The position numbers were made by a program, and so were the translations under genes. DNA of 64,000 nt from Timema cristinae. Its lineage: Eukaryota > Arthropoda > Insecta > Phasmatodea > Timematidae. Every line of letters starts with the position of its first letter. The first letter of the stretch is position 1. The stretch spans positions 52,637,433 through 52,701,432 of the forward strand of contig JBCFYV010000100.1 in the NCBI GenBank assembly GCA_039000515.1. Reading direction: 5' to 3'. Shown here piece by piece: positions 55,331-64,000 of the stretch. The notes under the pieces are model-generated. The model had not been told where the DNA came from and ran no database searches. It saw only the letters and a program-made list of their open reading frames with translations.

Positions 55331-56080
55331 GTCGAGAGGGAGTAGAAAGTATCGTCGTTTTATAATCCTGTTCGTTATCCCGTGGGAGGAGCGACACCAT
55401 CTAATCCAGTTCTTCGCTAGAGAATCAATGGAAGAGGTCTTTCCCCATCACGGCGGTCGTGGGATATTAGCAACAAGGACTCCACCTGGGGGAAATAGAC
55501 ACACGCATCCACGCACATCATCGCCTCCCCTCCCGGGCCAACCCTCATTCAACCCCCTGGCGCGCTCATTTGGAAAATTTCAAGGGGGTGAAGCTTGAGC
55601 GGGGGGAGGTAGTTACTACCTAAACTGGACTAGTTCAATCTATATTGTTGAGGCGGGGAGTGGAGGGGTGTGTGAATAGAAACCCTGAACTTTGGGAATG
55701 TGGGAGGGGGATAAGTGATACATATATATGTATATGTATAGGCCTATACATATAACCTGACAATACACGATCCTGGTAATAACACCTAAATGGGTCTGGG
55801 GTTGGCGCTCTGATTTTGTTCCAAAATCCAAACCTTGGAAGATATAGTGGTGGAGATGGACTGGCAAGACAAACATGAAGCTGAAGGTCGGATATTATTA
55901 AAACATCCAAACCTTGGAGGATAAAGTGCAGCAGATGAACATGCTAGACGAACTTGAAGCATGAAAGAAACAAGTGTCTGTATATCACTTATCCGATTGT
56001 TTGAGATTAATTTTATATATTGCGGAAAAGAGCTTAAATATTGTCTTTTATAACTGGGCGATGATTGTGAGGTCAATAAT
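55331..56080. other. No gene seen; local duplication
   Basis: AATCCAAACCTTGGAAGATA (55826) and CATCCAAACCTTGGAGGATA (55905) start units of about 79 bp repeated twice, both with a GACAAAC/GACGAAC-TTGAAGC block. Overlapping minus-strand frames across this are not recognised. Confidence 0.4.
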
Positions 56081-56084
56081 TCGA

Positions 56085-56205
56085 ATATAAATCGATATAA
56101 ATTGAGTTATTGTTTCTTTAAATGGTTTCCAGCTCCACTTTAACGCAAATATTGGTATATTTTCTATAAAATATACCTTACTTATCCTTAACCTATCAGT
56201 ATAAA
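56085..56205 (+). repeat. SINE-A 3' body fragment
   Basis: AAATGGTTTCCAGCTCCACT, TTAACGCAAATATTGG, ATACCTTACTTATCCTTAAC. Head and tail absent. Confidence 0.5.
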
Positions 56206-56261
56206 CGTGCAGACAGCCGGGTTGTCATTTAAACACGGAGAACTTATAAACGATATTAAGG

Positions 56262-56350
56262 TTCCAAGCTTACCTTGCTTGGTTCTACTATGGTGTAACT
56301 TATAAGGTAAGGCCATAGTGTAGCTAGTCAAGGTAAGATTGTCACAGCCC
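56262..56350 (+). repeat. Single unit of the 63.7-kb repeat
   Basis: TTACCTTGCTTGGTTCTACT, GGCCATAGTGTAGCTAGTCA, AGGTAAGATTG match the units of the 71-bp array at 63705-63915. Confidence 0.65.
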
Positions 56351-56524
56351 ACGGTAGACTTTGTCATATAATAACTAATCACTCATCACTAAACTATCCT
56401 TTAATCAGTTTTTCACCAAACATATTAGTATAATATTATTTATAATGCAAAATAATACCCAAATACCCATTTTGAACAAATAGTTAAAACCAAATTTTGG
56501 AAATTTCTAGTTTTCAAACATCAG

Positions 56525-56745
56525 TCACCCGCTTTCATGGCCGCATGGTCTAAGGCACTACTCTCACAATATACTAGACTGCTTAAGACCGGGATATCTA
56601 GGTTTGAATCCCGGTCGGGTTTTCCATCCCCTTTCACGCAAACTTGGGTACACTTCCTCTAAATTGAACCTTCCTAATCCCTAACAAATAATTGTAATTA
56701 GTACATAGGGGTATAACCTGAACAGTTAGTAAGAAGCGGTTAAAA
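56525..56745 (+). repeat. SINE-A
   Basis: Head TTTCATGGCCGCATGGTCTA, B box GGTTTGAATCCCGG, body TCCATCCCCTTTCACGC (short deletion before it), tail AACCTGAACAGTTAGTAAG. Confidence 0.85.
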
Positions 56746-57134
56746 CAAAAACCAGTCATATGTGAATTACCCCAAGTAATAGATCTCTCCTCGAGCTATG
56801 ACCATGTAACATCTAATAATCAAATTTGAAATCAATCCATCTAACCATTTAGAATGTATTTCTAAGTACAAACAAAGAGATAGAGGGGCAACCAGACAAC
56901 TCTAAAGCTTTATTCACACGATCGCCGAAAATAGAGAGCTGCAGAATCTGCTTGGGTAACGCAGCAATTGACACGTTGTATGCAGAACCATGATGCATTG
57001 CAACGCAAACTTAAAACAGCTGAGTAACAACATATTTTATTTTATAGTGGATACACATGTATTTTAGATCATTCTCCCTATGGATGTTTTCAAATTATAA
57101 CGCTGTGTTGTGGCACAATTCAATATATTGATAC

Positions 57135-57983
57135 TGAAAAGATTCTTCCTATAGTCCCCTCGTTGGGTGGCCATTTGAAGAGTTCTTAGAATGACTTATA
57201 TGATAAATGCCCCACGTTGGGCGCCAATTGAAGAATTCCTCCTCTTCCACCAACAACGATGTAATGCCCCTTAGTTGGGCAACAATTGTAAGACTCGTTA
57301 AGACCACTTATACTTATATATATATATATATATATATATATCTTCATCACTTTTATATTGATTTAATTTTGGAACATATTCTTTTATACGTTATTACTAT
57401 AATCATTAACAATTTCAGCTTGTACAACCGACCCGTTTCTACGCTGTTCACTAAACATACTATATCATTATTAAAATATGTGACGACGCACAACACACGT
57501 CTTGTCGCCTCACTGGTCACTGCGCGTCTCCTATCGGATATTAGTGAGAGTTCGTTTCTTCCTCACGTCTTTTTCAAATTCCGATGGCATCGTAGATTGC
57601 ACCCATTTGGCCTGACTGTCTCGACCTATCACATGAGTGTAGTTTAAATCCTAACTTTATGGTTGGTTGGACAATGCAACCACTCTGTACTGAGTAAAAG
57701 GTGTATTCCTCTTTGAACGAAAGCTCTGTGCTGTATCAGCTCTTATTATGGTTTCATCGTCCAACGCATCCAGTAAGCACATGTAATATAAAATAAATGT
57801 ATATATTTTTAAACTGCCTGAAGGGCTTAAATGTTCTAAAATAAGAAATGGATATTTAAAATAATATTATAAAATAAAGAGAATTTCCTAATTTAAAATA
57901 CTAAATATAAATAAAATATTCAAAACTGCTGTCTCGTCCTTCCTTTTCGAAACAACATAGGGTTCACAAGTTGGGACATTACA
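57135..57983. mobile_element. LTR-type insertion with three tRNA-Lys primer-site motifs
   Basis: Exact insert defined by the uninterrupted MITE copy at 23743-24243 and by the flanking duplication ATAC (57131-57134, 57984-57987). It starts TGAAAAG and ends GGGACATTACA. GCCCCACGTTGGGCGCCA (57209-57226) is the exact complement of the tRNA-Lys 18-base primer site; related motifs lie at 57155-57173 and 57266-57284. 57261-57271 (TGTAATGCCCC) and 57973-57983 (GGGACATTACA) are inverted repeats like LTR ends. Read on minus the motifs are primer-binding sites; AATAAA sites on plus argue the other way. No gag or pol; the 146-codon plus frame inside is not a known protein. Confidence 0.7.
57318..57341. 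repeat. (AT)n run inside the LTR-type insertion
   Basis: Twelve AT pairs. Confidence 0.85.
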
Positions 57984-58429
57984 ATACACACGCTTCACAT
58001 TGACAGGTTATTTCAAATATCCCCACAACACCCAACGAAGCTGTCTGCTTTCTTCTAGCTCTACAGCGCATGCGCTGTCAGATGCACATGCACACCGATT
58101 TGAGGATGTTGTTTTTGAGATTTTATTGGTTCTACCTTTGCCGAATATCTCTCAGAGAGCTGACGAACTAGAGATGAGTTGAACTTTTGCGGAACAGCTC
58201 GCGACTTTGAGGCGGAGATCTTGTGATTGGTTTAGAACTCGTCACGTGACCACGTTTCTGTTCTGTGCTTGTTTTTTGTGAACGTGTGAATCCACAGTAA
58301 CTTCAACTCCCCCCCCTCCCCCCTAGTTTGGAGAATGGAGATACATAAAATGTCAAAATCCATCATAATTTCGATGTCTAAAAGTTTCACGAATAAAATA
58401 CTTTCTGTAAATGCTAGAGCACAAAGATG

Positions 58430-59185
58430 ATTGTTCTTGAAAATCTATAGATACATATTGCTTTTGTTACTTTCCAGAGACCTCTCGGAAAGAGAATCAT
58501 TGTGATAGTAAAAAAAAAACACTCGCGATTTTGATAACTGTCGTCGTTTCACCTCCTGAAACCCAAAGAAGTTGTTTTGGCGATGAAATCTGTCAGTATC
58601 TTAGAAACCATTTTACCGATTGAGATATCCAACTTTAAAATTAAGGGTAGTTTAGTGTAGGGGTGAAAGAGAATTTCTCGAAACCTGCTCTTACAGTTTG
58701 ATTAAAATATTTTGTATCCATTGTTTGGCATCACAAACAAAACGGTAATTCTCATTTTCCCATGAAAATTACTTTGGAGGTACTTTACATGAGCGTAAAT
58801 TTTCAACTTTGATAATATCTCCGATAACTCCTTGGGATACGAAATAACTTGTCATTGTAAAGGGATGGAAATATTAAAGATATGACTTTTATTGAAATAT
58901 ATTTTTATAAAACGATCAGTTTCTGAGCTATGGTCAAATATATATAATATATAAGTCTGAAAATTTAAATTCATTGTTATGCTCTTTGATGGATAGAGAT
59001 GTTGCTCGTTTCTCAATGTTTCTGTAACAGTGTATATTATCCAATTTCTGTTCTTTGGTGGACAGATATATTTTTCTTTTCTCAATGTTTATGTAAAATT
59101 GTATATTATTGTGTATATTATTTCATTTCTGCACTTTGGTGGAATGTTTCTGCATCAATGTATATTATTTTGTTTCACTAGTTTT
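58430..59185 (-). repeat. Dispersed repeat G, longest minus copy
   Basis: ACCATTTTACCGATTGAGAT, GAAAATTACTTTGGAGGTAC, TTTCAACTTTGATAAT, ATCAGTTTCTGAGCTATGG are the reverse of 48590-48990. It begins (59000-59175) with about three imperfect 60-75-bp units holding CAATGTTTCTG and TGTATATTAT with TTTGGTGGA. Confidence 0.65.
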
Positions 59186-59246
59186 TAGTTAATGTCTCTA
59201 TAAATATTAAGATTAAAGAGAGAGACGTCTGAAATATTTTTTTCGC

Positions 59247-59493
59247 CGCGTCTTACTATCTGTTCTTGATACATACATATATACTAATTACGCTGGTACG
59301 TAATGTACGAAGAAGGTTGGATTTAGAGAAAGTGCACCAACATTTGCGTAAAATCAAAGATAATTTAAAATAGTTTTATAAATAGTACCCTCATTTAAAC
59401 CGACTTCGGATTCGAACCCCAATCTCCCGTTAACAACAGTCCCAGTCTAATGCGAGTCACGCCGTTTAGACGATTCTACCAACGAGGCGGGTA
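59247..59493 (-). repeat. SINE-A, full length
   Basis: Tail CGCCGCGTCTTACTATCTGT, ACTAATTACGCTGG, AAGAAGGTTGGATTTAGAG, B box GATTCGAACCCCAATCTCCC, head ACGATTCTACCAACGAGGCG. Confidence 0.85.
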
Positions 59494-60230
59494 TCGCTTT
59501 AATCCAAAACAAATATGGCTAAATCTCGTCCATCCGCCCTTTTTTGATATCTCCCGTGATTATATTCCTAAGCAGATCTCGACGCCCACTACTACCAACT
59601 TTACCGTTCGGTAATATCTTGCTCACGCATCATACCAACCTTATCTTGTTCTCATTGTTTTCCAGTAAGAAGGGGTTGGGGGAGGGAGGGACGCTAGTAA
59701 CAAAAAAAGAACTCTGAAAGAGGGAATATTGGGGTGTGGGGTAGGGAACAGAATTGATAGCGTGCGCCTTTATCTTTAATGTTCAGCTATCACGATATCA
59801 GGTCTTTCATTCGTTTCCTAGCCTTCACCCTCTTCCATGGACGCTCTTTAGTTATTTATTCCTAAATGAAAGTATGAATGCCCCCACCCTTTTAAAAAAA
59901 TTGGGGTGTGGGGGGGTTAAGCTGTTTAATTATATCCTACGAAACTATAATAAGGAAAGAGTTTTACCCATTATTTTTTATTATTACCACTCTATAGTTC
60001 CATTTATGATCATCAAATGGAGCGCTGTTCAGATGTTCAGAAATACCACGCTGTAAGTAGTTTGTCGACTCAAAATAGGGCCCACCCCAAAATAAGAGGT
60101 GAAAGATATCAACGTGCTCATAAACATAGAATTAGCCAACACCATATAATTAAATATATATGAAAGGCGAAGCTTTGGGGGATGAATGATTATAATTCTT
60201 ATGAAAATCAGACATAGTTTATTAATATTC
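59494..60230. other. No gene seen
   Basis: The 100-codon plus frame at 59754-60056 shows no motif I recognise. G-runs at 59670-59690 and 59909-59918. Confidence 0.4.
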
Positions 60231-60232
60231 AA

Positions 60233-61040
60233 ATAAATTGAAAAATTACACCTATATCAGGGATCGAACCCGGGACCTTAAGCTTAACACGAAAATGCTC
60301 TACCAATGAGATAGCTAAGAATCGTCCCATGATCGGGGTAATTCTTAAATCATATTTTTATGCAGAGTCTGTGATGGACGTTGGATTATCATCGGCTACA
60401 AAGAGCTAACATTGATATCACAGCCATTGTCTTTATGCTGACAACGGTAGAAAACATTGTACATTCCAAGAGAATCAAGATGGGGGGAAGCGGCGCTTTA
60501 CATTTAGGTACAGGACGTTCCGCTCGCTCCAGACCCCTAAGTTTCCCCTATAACTTTCAAGATCATCATCATCATCATCATCATCTCTGTTGCCAGTTTG
60601 TGGCCAATTCGGTTTAGTAACATGCTTCCATCTTCGTCTATCCTTCCACCATTCTTCCTCCTTTAATTTCTTCCATTATTATCCTCTCACTTGAATATTT
60701 TCTGTTATCTGCTCCCCCCACATCTCTTTCTTGGCTTCTCTTATGGTTTTTCCCCTAAATACTTCACTCCCAACATTTTCTTTGGCATCCTTTCTTCAAA
60801 CTACTAATGGAAGTAGTCAAAAGCATTCAGGGGCCGGGAGCAAGCGAAGCACCCTGTATAACATAACTAGGTCTACTAATTGTATGGCGCTCAACACGTC
60901 CATCACAGAATCTGCCTTAAAATAGGTGTGAAAGAAGAATGATCGTGAGCACGGGACGATCCTTGGATACCTCATAGACACACTAGGCCAGAAGTCCAGG
61001 GTTTGATTCCCGTGTCCAGCTGTCATTTGTCAATTAATTA
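60233..61040. mobile_element. Element D foldback with a LINE inserted
   Basis: Left arm (minus) 60233-60400: TTACACCTATATCAGGGATC, GAACCCGGGACCTTAAGC (B box), CCAATGAGATAGCTAAG (A box), GAGTCTGTGATGGACGTT. Right arm (plus) 60895-61040: ACGTCCATCACAGAATCTGC, GGTTTGATTCCCGTGTCCAG, CTGTCATTTGTC. Inner arm pieces also match: CGCTCGCTCCAGACCCCT and the complement of AGGGGCCGGGAGCAAGCG. A LINE end lies between these inner pieces. Confidence 0.7.
60555..60812 (-). pseudogene. LINE 3' end, family 4, with (ATC)n tail
   Basis: Minus-strand frame: KDAKENVGSEVFRGKTIREA, KKEMWGEQITENIQVRG, two stops, WKKLKEEEWWKDRRRWKHVT, KPNWPQTGN, then Asp codons of a pure ATC/GAT repeat (60562-60585). The W-DRRRWK ending and short-repeat tail fit a non-LTR retrotransposon. 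5' truncated and inactive. Confidence 0.7.
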
Positions 61041-61199
61041 GAATATTAAGAAGACATTTAAACCTCAATTTTTTTAAGTTTTATAACTTTTCTAAAAATA
61101 TCAAGGAAAGATAAAAATGAGCAAATTTTTAAGGACGTCAAGAGAAATGTTGCATTTCTGAGATCAAAGTAAGTGTTTGAGAACTTTTTTTGTTTTAAG

Positions 61200-61438
61200 C
61201 ATCGCGTCTTACTACCCGTTCGGGTTATAAGCTTATGAACTAGTAACTCTTATGTGTTAGGGATCAGGACGATTTAATCTAGAGGAAGCGCACCCGTATT
61301 TGCGTGGAGGTAGATTGGAAAACCATTTAGAGAAAACTACCCTCAGTGCACCTAACTGGAATCGAACCCCGATCTGCCCGTCTTTGGCATTATAGTCCAA
61401 CACGAGAGTAGCGCGTTAGACCATTGTGTGGAGATTAG
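61200..61438 (-). repeat. SINE-A, full length
   Basis: Tail GCATCGCGTCTTACTACCCG, GTGTTAGGGATCAGG, GCGTGGAGGTAGATTGG, B box GAATCGAACCCCGATCTGCC, head GCGTTAGACCATTGTG. It adjoins the next copy without its first bases. Confidence 0.85.
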
Positions 61439-61635
61439 TGAAGGTGTTAGGAATAAGGACGGTTAAATTAAGAGTAATTTTACCCACATTTCCGTAGAGG
61501 GAGGGTGGGAAAATATTTATTAAATAACCCCCTCAGTGCACCCAACCGGGATTTGAACCCCAATATCTACTTTATGGGTAGTCCTGTATATTGCGAGCGC
61601 GACGCCTTGGAGCCATGTGACCACAGAAGCCGGTT
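61439..61635 (-). repeat. SINE-A, tail missing
   Basis: GTGTTAGGAATAAGGACGG, GAGGGAGGGTGGGAAAAT, GGGATTTGAACCCCAATATC, GAGCCATGTGACCACAGAAG. Second of two same-strand copies in tandem. Confidence 0.8.
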
Positions 61636-61649
61636 ATATTAATATTGTA

Positions 61650-61745
61650 TGTATGGGGAGGTTAAAATTGATAAGAAATGTACGAACACTTGCGTAGAAG
61701 AAACCATTTAAGAAAAAAAGAACCTTAGTACACCCAACTGAGATT
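61650..61745 (-). repeat. SINE-A body fragment
   Basis: GGGGAGGTTAAAATTG, GTACGAACACTTGCGTAGAA, CCTTAGTACACCCAACTGAG. Ends where an inverted copy begins. Confidence 0.6.
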
Positions 61746-61910
61746 TAGATTGTCAGTAACGAGGAGGTCTGGAGTTCTTATCCCAGCTAGATTTATTTAT
61801 TTGCTGTTTTCTAAACGGCTTCCAACGACGCAAGTACAAACACGGTTCCTTATTCCTCTCCCTTTATTGTATACATGAAGATATATTGGACGGGTAGTAA
61901 GAAGTCATTC
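61746..61910 (+). repeat. SINE-A, degenerate
   Basis: GTCAGTAACGAGGAGGTCTG, GAGTTCTTATCCCAGC (B box), AACGGCTTCCAACG, tail GGACGGGTAGTAAGAAG. Confidence 0.55.
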
Positions 61911-62285
61911 ACCACGATCAAATATTTGTCATAAACATTTCATTAAATTTACTGGTAAATAGGATCATGGAAACAGAAGAGGGGAAGAAGAAAGAAAATG
62001 GATGCTAACGTTATTGTAGCGTTTGTTTCGTGTGTTGGAGCCATTATCTTGTTCTTCTCTCTACTTACAAGGTTCTAATTTCCAAAATGTAATATTTACC
62101 ATGTCCTTGAGTATACGATGAAAGATTCATGATCCGAAGACAAGATAACTATATAATATCTTCAAGACCAATTAATTTGTCACCTTATTGTAGAACGCCT
62201 CTTTACCTCCCGACAATGAAATACTTGTAAATCGCTCTCCGTATCTGCAGCCTTAAAGTTAGGGGTTTAGGGGACGCGAAAAATA
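61911..62285. other. No gene seen
   Basis: Unremarkable. Confidence 0.4.
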
Positions 62286-62287
62286 GG

Positions 62288-62600
62288 TCAGTATTTGTTA
62301 TAGCAAAACATTTTAACCGAAAAAGAAATCAATTTATTTCTCTAGTACTAACATACAGTTTAATTTTCCTCACAAGGTGATATCAACAGTTGTTGAATAT
62401 CTGTCAACGATGTCTTGAAATTTAATGATAACTTTTTCTCTTCATTTAAAAAGTTTCTCGTCTAACGCTGCTATGCTCATTACAGATATTCAACAACTGT
62501 TGATATCAACATGTGAAGGAAATTAAACTCTTATTTCTACTGGAAAAATATTATTTATTATGACCAAAAATAGTTTTGTTTTAAAAACTGCTAAAAATCT
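62288..62600. mobile_element. Foldback MITE, family FB1, copy 3
   Basis: Left arm: AGTTTAATTTTCCTCACAAG, GTGATATCAACAGTTGTTGA, ATATCTGTCAACG. Loop: CTTTTTCTCTTCATTTAAAA as in copy 2. Right arm: ACAGATATTCAACAACTGTT, GATATCAACATGTGAAGG. Confidence 0.8.
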
Positions 62601-62890
62601 GCCACTAAATCGTTTTCCCTTCACTCACACCTTAAGGGCATCCGGGATGGTGAAAAAAATATTTGGCAGTACATTAGTTTGGTGTTGACTCTAAGATTAT
62701 TATGACCTTAAACAATTATAGACTTTTAAACTTAGTTTAAGAACTGTAATTTTCCACTCTGTATAGTCTATAACAATTTGATCATTAAGGCCTAAATGAC
62801 CGGTATACGAAAAGTAACTGGTCTAGGAGCGTAGAATGGATTTTCATGAATCGAATGATGTACTTCAACAGGGAAAATCAACACAAATTG
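62601..62890. other. No gene seen
   Basis: AT-rich, no recognised repeat. Confidence 0.4.
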
Positions 62891-62894
62891 TATG

Positions 62895-62995
62895 ACCAAT
62901 TGTATTTTCCTTCTTCCCTGTTCGTTCTCCTAATGCCGGACAGCTTCACACAGTGACGTTATAAATCCACTTAGTTTCCGGCGTCTAGGAATTTT
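62895..62995 (+). repeat. Repeat H
   Basis: TCCCTGTTCGTTCTCCTAAT, GCCGGACAGCTTC, AAATCCACTTAGTTTCCGGC. Matches 51450-51525 (GCCGGACAGTTCCGCC, ACCCACTTTTGTTTCGGGC). Confidence 0.55.
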
Positions 62996-63016
62996 TGGTT
63001 GACTTTACTAGCCTCC

Positions 63017-63250
63017 ATTTTGTAGCACCACATCCTACTACCCATTCGGGTTGTACGCCTTTATACTAATTACATTAATGTTTTAGGGATTAGGAAGGTT
63101 TAATTAAAAGGAAGTGCACCCGTATTTGTTTGGAGAAAGAGTGGAAAAAAAAGTGCACCCGACCAGAATTGAATCCCAATCTCCCCGTCATCGGCAGTCT
63201 AGTCCAACACAAGAGTAGTGAATTAGACCATGTGGCCCTAGAAGCGGGTT
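63017..63250 (-). repeat. SINE-A, full length
   Basis: Tail CACCACATCCTACTACCCAT, TACTAATTACATTAATG, GGATTAGGAAGGTTTAATT, B box GAATTGAATCCCAATCTCCC, head TTAGACCATGTGGCCC. A small deletion removes part of the mid-body. Confidence 0.85.
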
Positions 63251-63297
63251 AATAGCGCCTTAAATGATTCGGGATTTCAGGACGTTCGCAACACAAT
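63250..63297 (+). repeat. Short dispersed repeat, copy 3 (leader-like)
   Basis: TTAATAGCGCCTTAAATGAT and ATTTCAGGACGTTCGCAACA correspond to 10665-10727 with the middle deleted. It starts where the SINE-A head ends. Confidence 0.45.
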
Positions 63298-63503
63298 CCG
63301 GTGTGCAGTTTACCCCTCTAACTTCCAACCCTCTCTATCTTTATGAAAGGTAAAAAGATTCTTATTTGTTCCGGGATATGTCTTTAATACAACTTTGTTT
63401 TTATTCCGCTCATTCGACATCTCTTGTCTTTATTTTCACTTGTTCTTCGCCGCAGATCGCAGCGCGTGTCAATTGCTCGCATGACGTCACACCATGGCCT
63501 GGC

Positions 63504-63505
<2 letters not shown>

Positions 63506-63549
<44 letters not shown>
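63506..63549. repeat. (GT)n microsatellite
   Basis: About 22 GT pairs. Cys/Val and Thr/His frames over it are artefacts. Confidence 0.95.
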
Positions 63550-63551
<2 letters not shown>

Positions 63552-63704
63552 CACAATATAGACACTACTAGTCCTTCCTATTTGAAACATTGTTAGAAGG
63601 TCTGTTTTGCGAAATGCCGCTACTAGGTACACTCCTTTCACCCTGAAAGATGGTAGTCTTACCGTTATTGATTACACTATGACCCCATAGTTTATGCTGC
63701 ACCG

Positions 63705-63915
63705 TAGCTTGTGTAGCTTATAGGATAGGGCCATAATGCAATCGGTCAAGGTAATATTTCTACCTTACTTGGTTTCACTTGGTGTAATTCATAAAATAGG
63801 TTCATAGTGGAATCAGTCAAGGTATGATTGCTACTTTGCTTAATTCCACTATGGCCTATCTTATAGATAGGTCCATAGTGTAATCGGCTATGGTATGACT
63901 GCTACAGTGCCGTTA
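63705..63915. repeat. Minisatellite, about 71-bp unit, 3 copies
   Basis: CCATAATGCAATCGGTCAAG (63731), TCATAGTGGAATCAGTCAAG (63801) and CCATAGTGTAATCGGCTATG (63873) mark three diverged units. A single related unit is at 56262-56350. Confidence 0.8.
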
Positions 63916-64000
63916 CCACTTTTTTGGTTTTACATGACAGCTAGCAGAAGCTATCATTAATGCCAACATTGTCTGAAAGTCACTTTTGTCAATATATTGG

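Larger units (their letters stand above)
56906..58297 (-). mobile_element. PIF/Harbinger-like MITE, copy 2, interrupted
   Basis: Flanked by TAA (56903-56905 and 58298-58300). Ends AGCTTTATTCACACGATCGC and GTGTGAATCCACAG. Parts 56906-57134 and 57984-58297 align in order with the reverse of 23743-24243 (for example GATCGCCGAAAATAGAG; GGTCACGTGACGAG in complement). The 849 bp between them is an LTR-type insertion. Confidence 0.75.

Noticed and set aside
57207..57647. 146-codon open frame on plus
   Set aside because: Lies within the LTR-type insertion, begins inside the primer-site motif and runs through an AT repeat.

Overview
This window looks like non-coding, repeat-rich nuclear DNA of an invertebrate animal. 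It is AT-rich, the longest open frame is about 146 codons, and no open frame reads as a cellular protein family. There are no operons, ribosome-binding sites, CRISPR arrays or complete functional RNA genes. The LINE protein tails resemble those common in arthropods and other invertebrates, but I cannot name the species or phylum from sequence alone.

The main content is transposable-element debris. The commonest repeat is a tRNA-derived SINE, here called SINE-A, with more than 40 full or partial copies on both strands. It has a tRNA-like head (A box like TGGTCTAAGG, B box like GGTTCGAATCC), a body ending in a CCTCTAAATTCAACCTTCC-like stretch, and a 3' tail like CCTGAACGGGTAGTAAGACG. A second SINE (SINE-B; 25.7, 27.0 and 53.3 kb) has a different tRNA-like head but the same 3' tail. 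A third (SINE-C; 29.4 and 40.8 kb plus fragments) has a tRNA-Lys-like head. A fourth tRNA-like family (element D) occurs as inverted arms forming long foldbacks at 12.9 and 60.2-61.0 kb.

DNA transposon relics include a pair of Tc1/mariner-like MITEs with TA duplications (3.8 and 46.4 kb), a pair of PIF/Harbinger-like MITEs with TTA/TAA duplications (23.7 and 56.9 kb), hAT-like elements with 8-bp duplications (11.2, 30.4 and 32.7 kb), and foldback MITEs at 8.3, 38.9, 41.9 and 62.3 kb. The second Harbinger-like copy is split by an LTR-type insertion (57135-57983, duplication ATAC) that carries three copies of a motif complementary to the 3' end of tRNA-Lys. Two hAT-like elements sit in the same 8-bp target inside the A box of two SINE-A copies.

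LINE remnants are C-terminal reverse-transcriptase tails with frameshifts and stops (5.2, 8.0-8.3, 11.0, 46.0 and 60.6 kb). Minisatellites with units of 27 to 71 bp lie at 0.9, 16.9, 19.2, 31.6, 37.1, 54.2-55.1 and 63.7 kb, with many microsatellites between them. The remaining intervals are AT-rich DNA in which I see no supportable gene.
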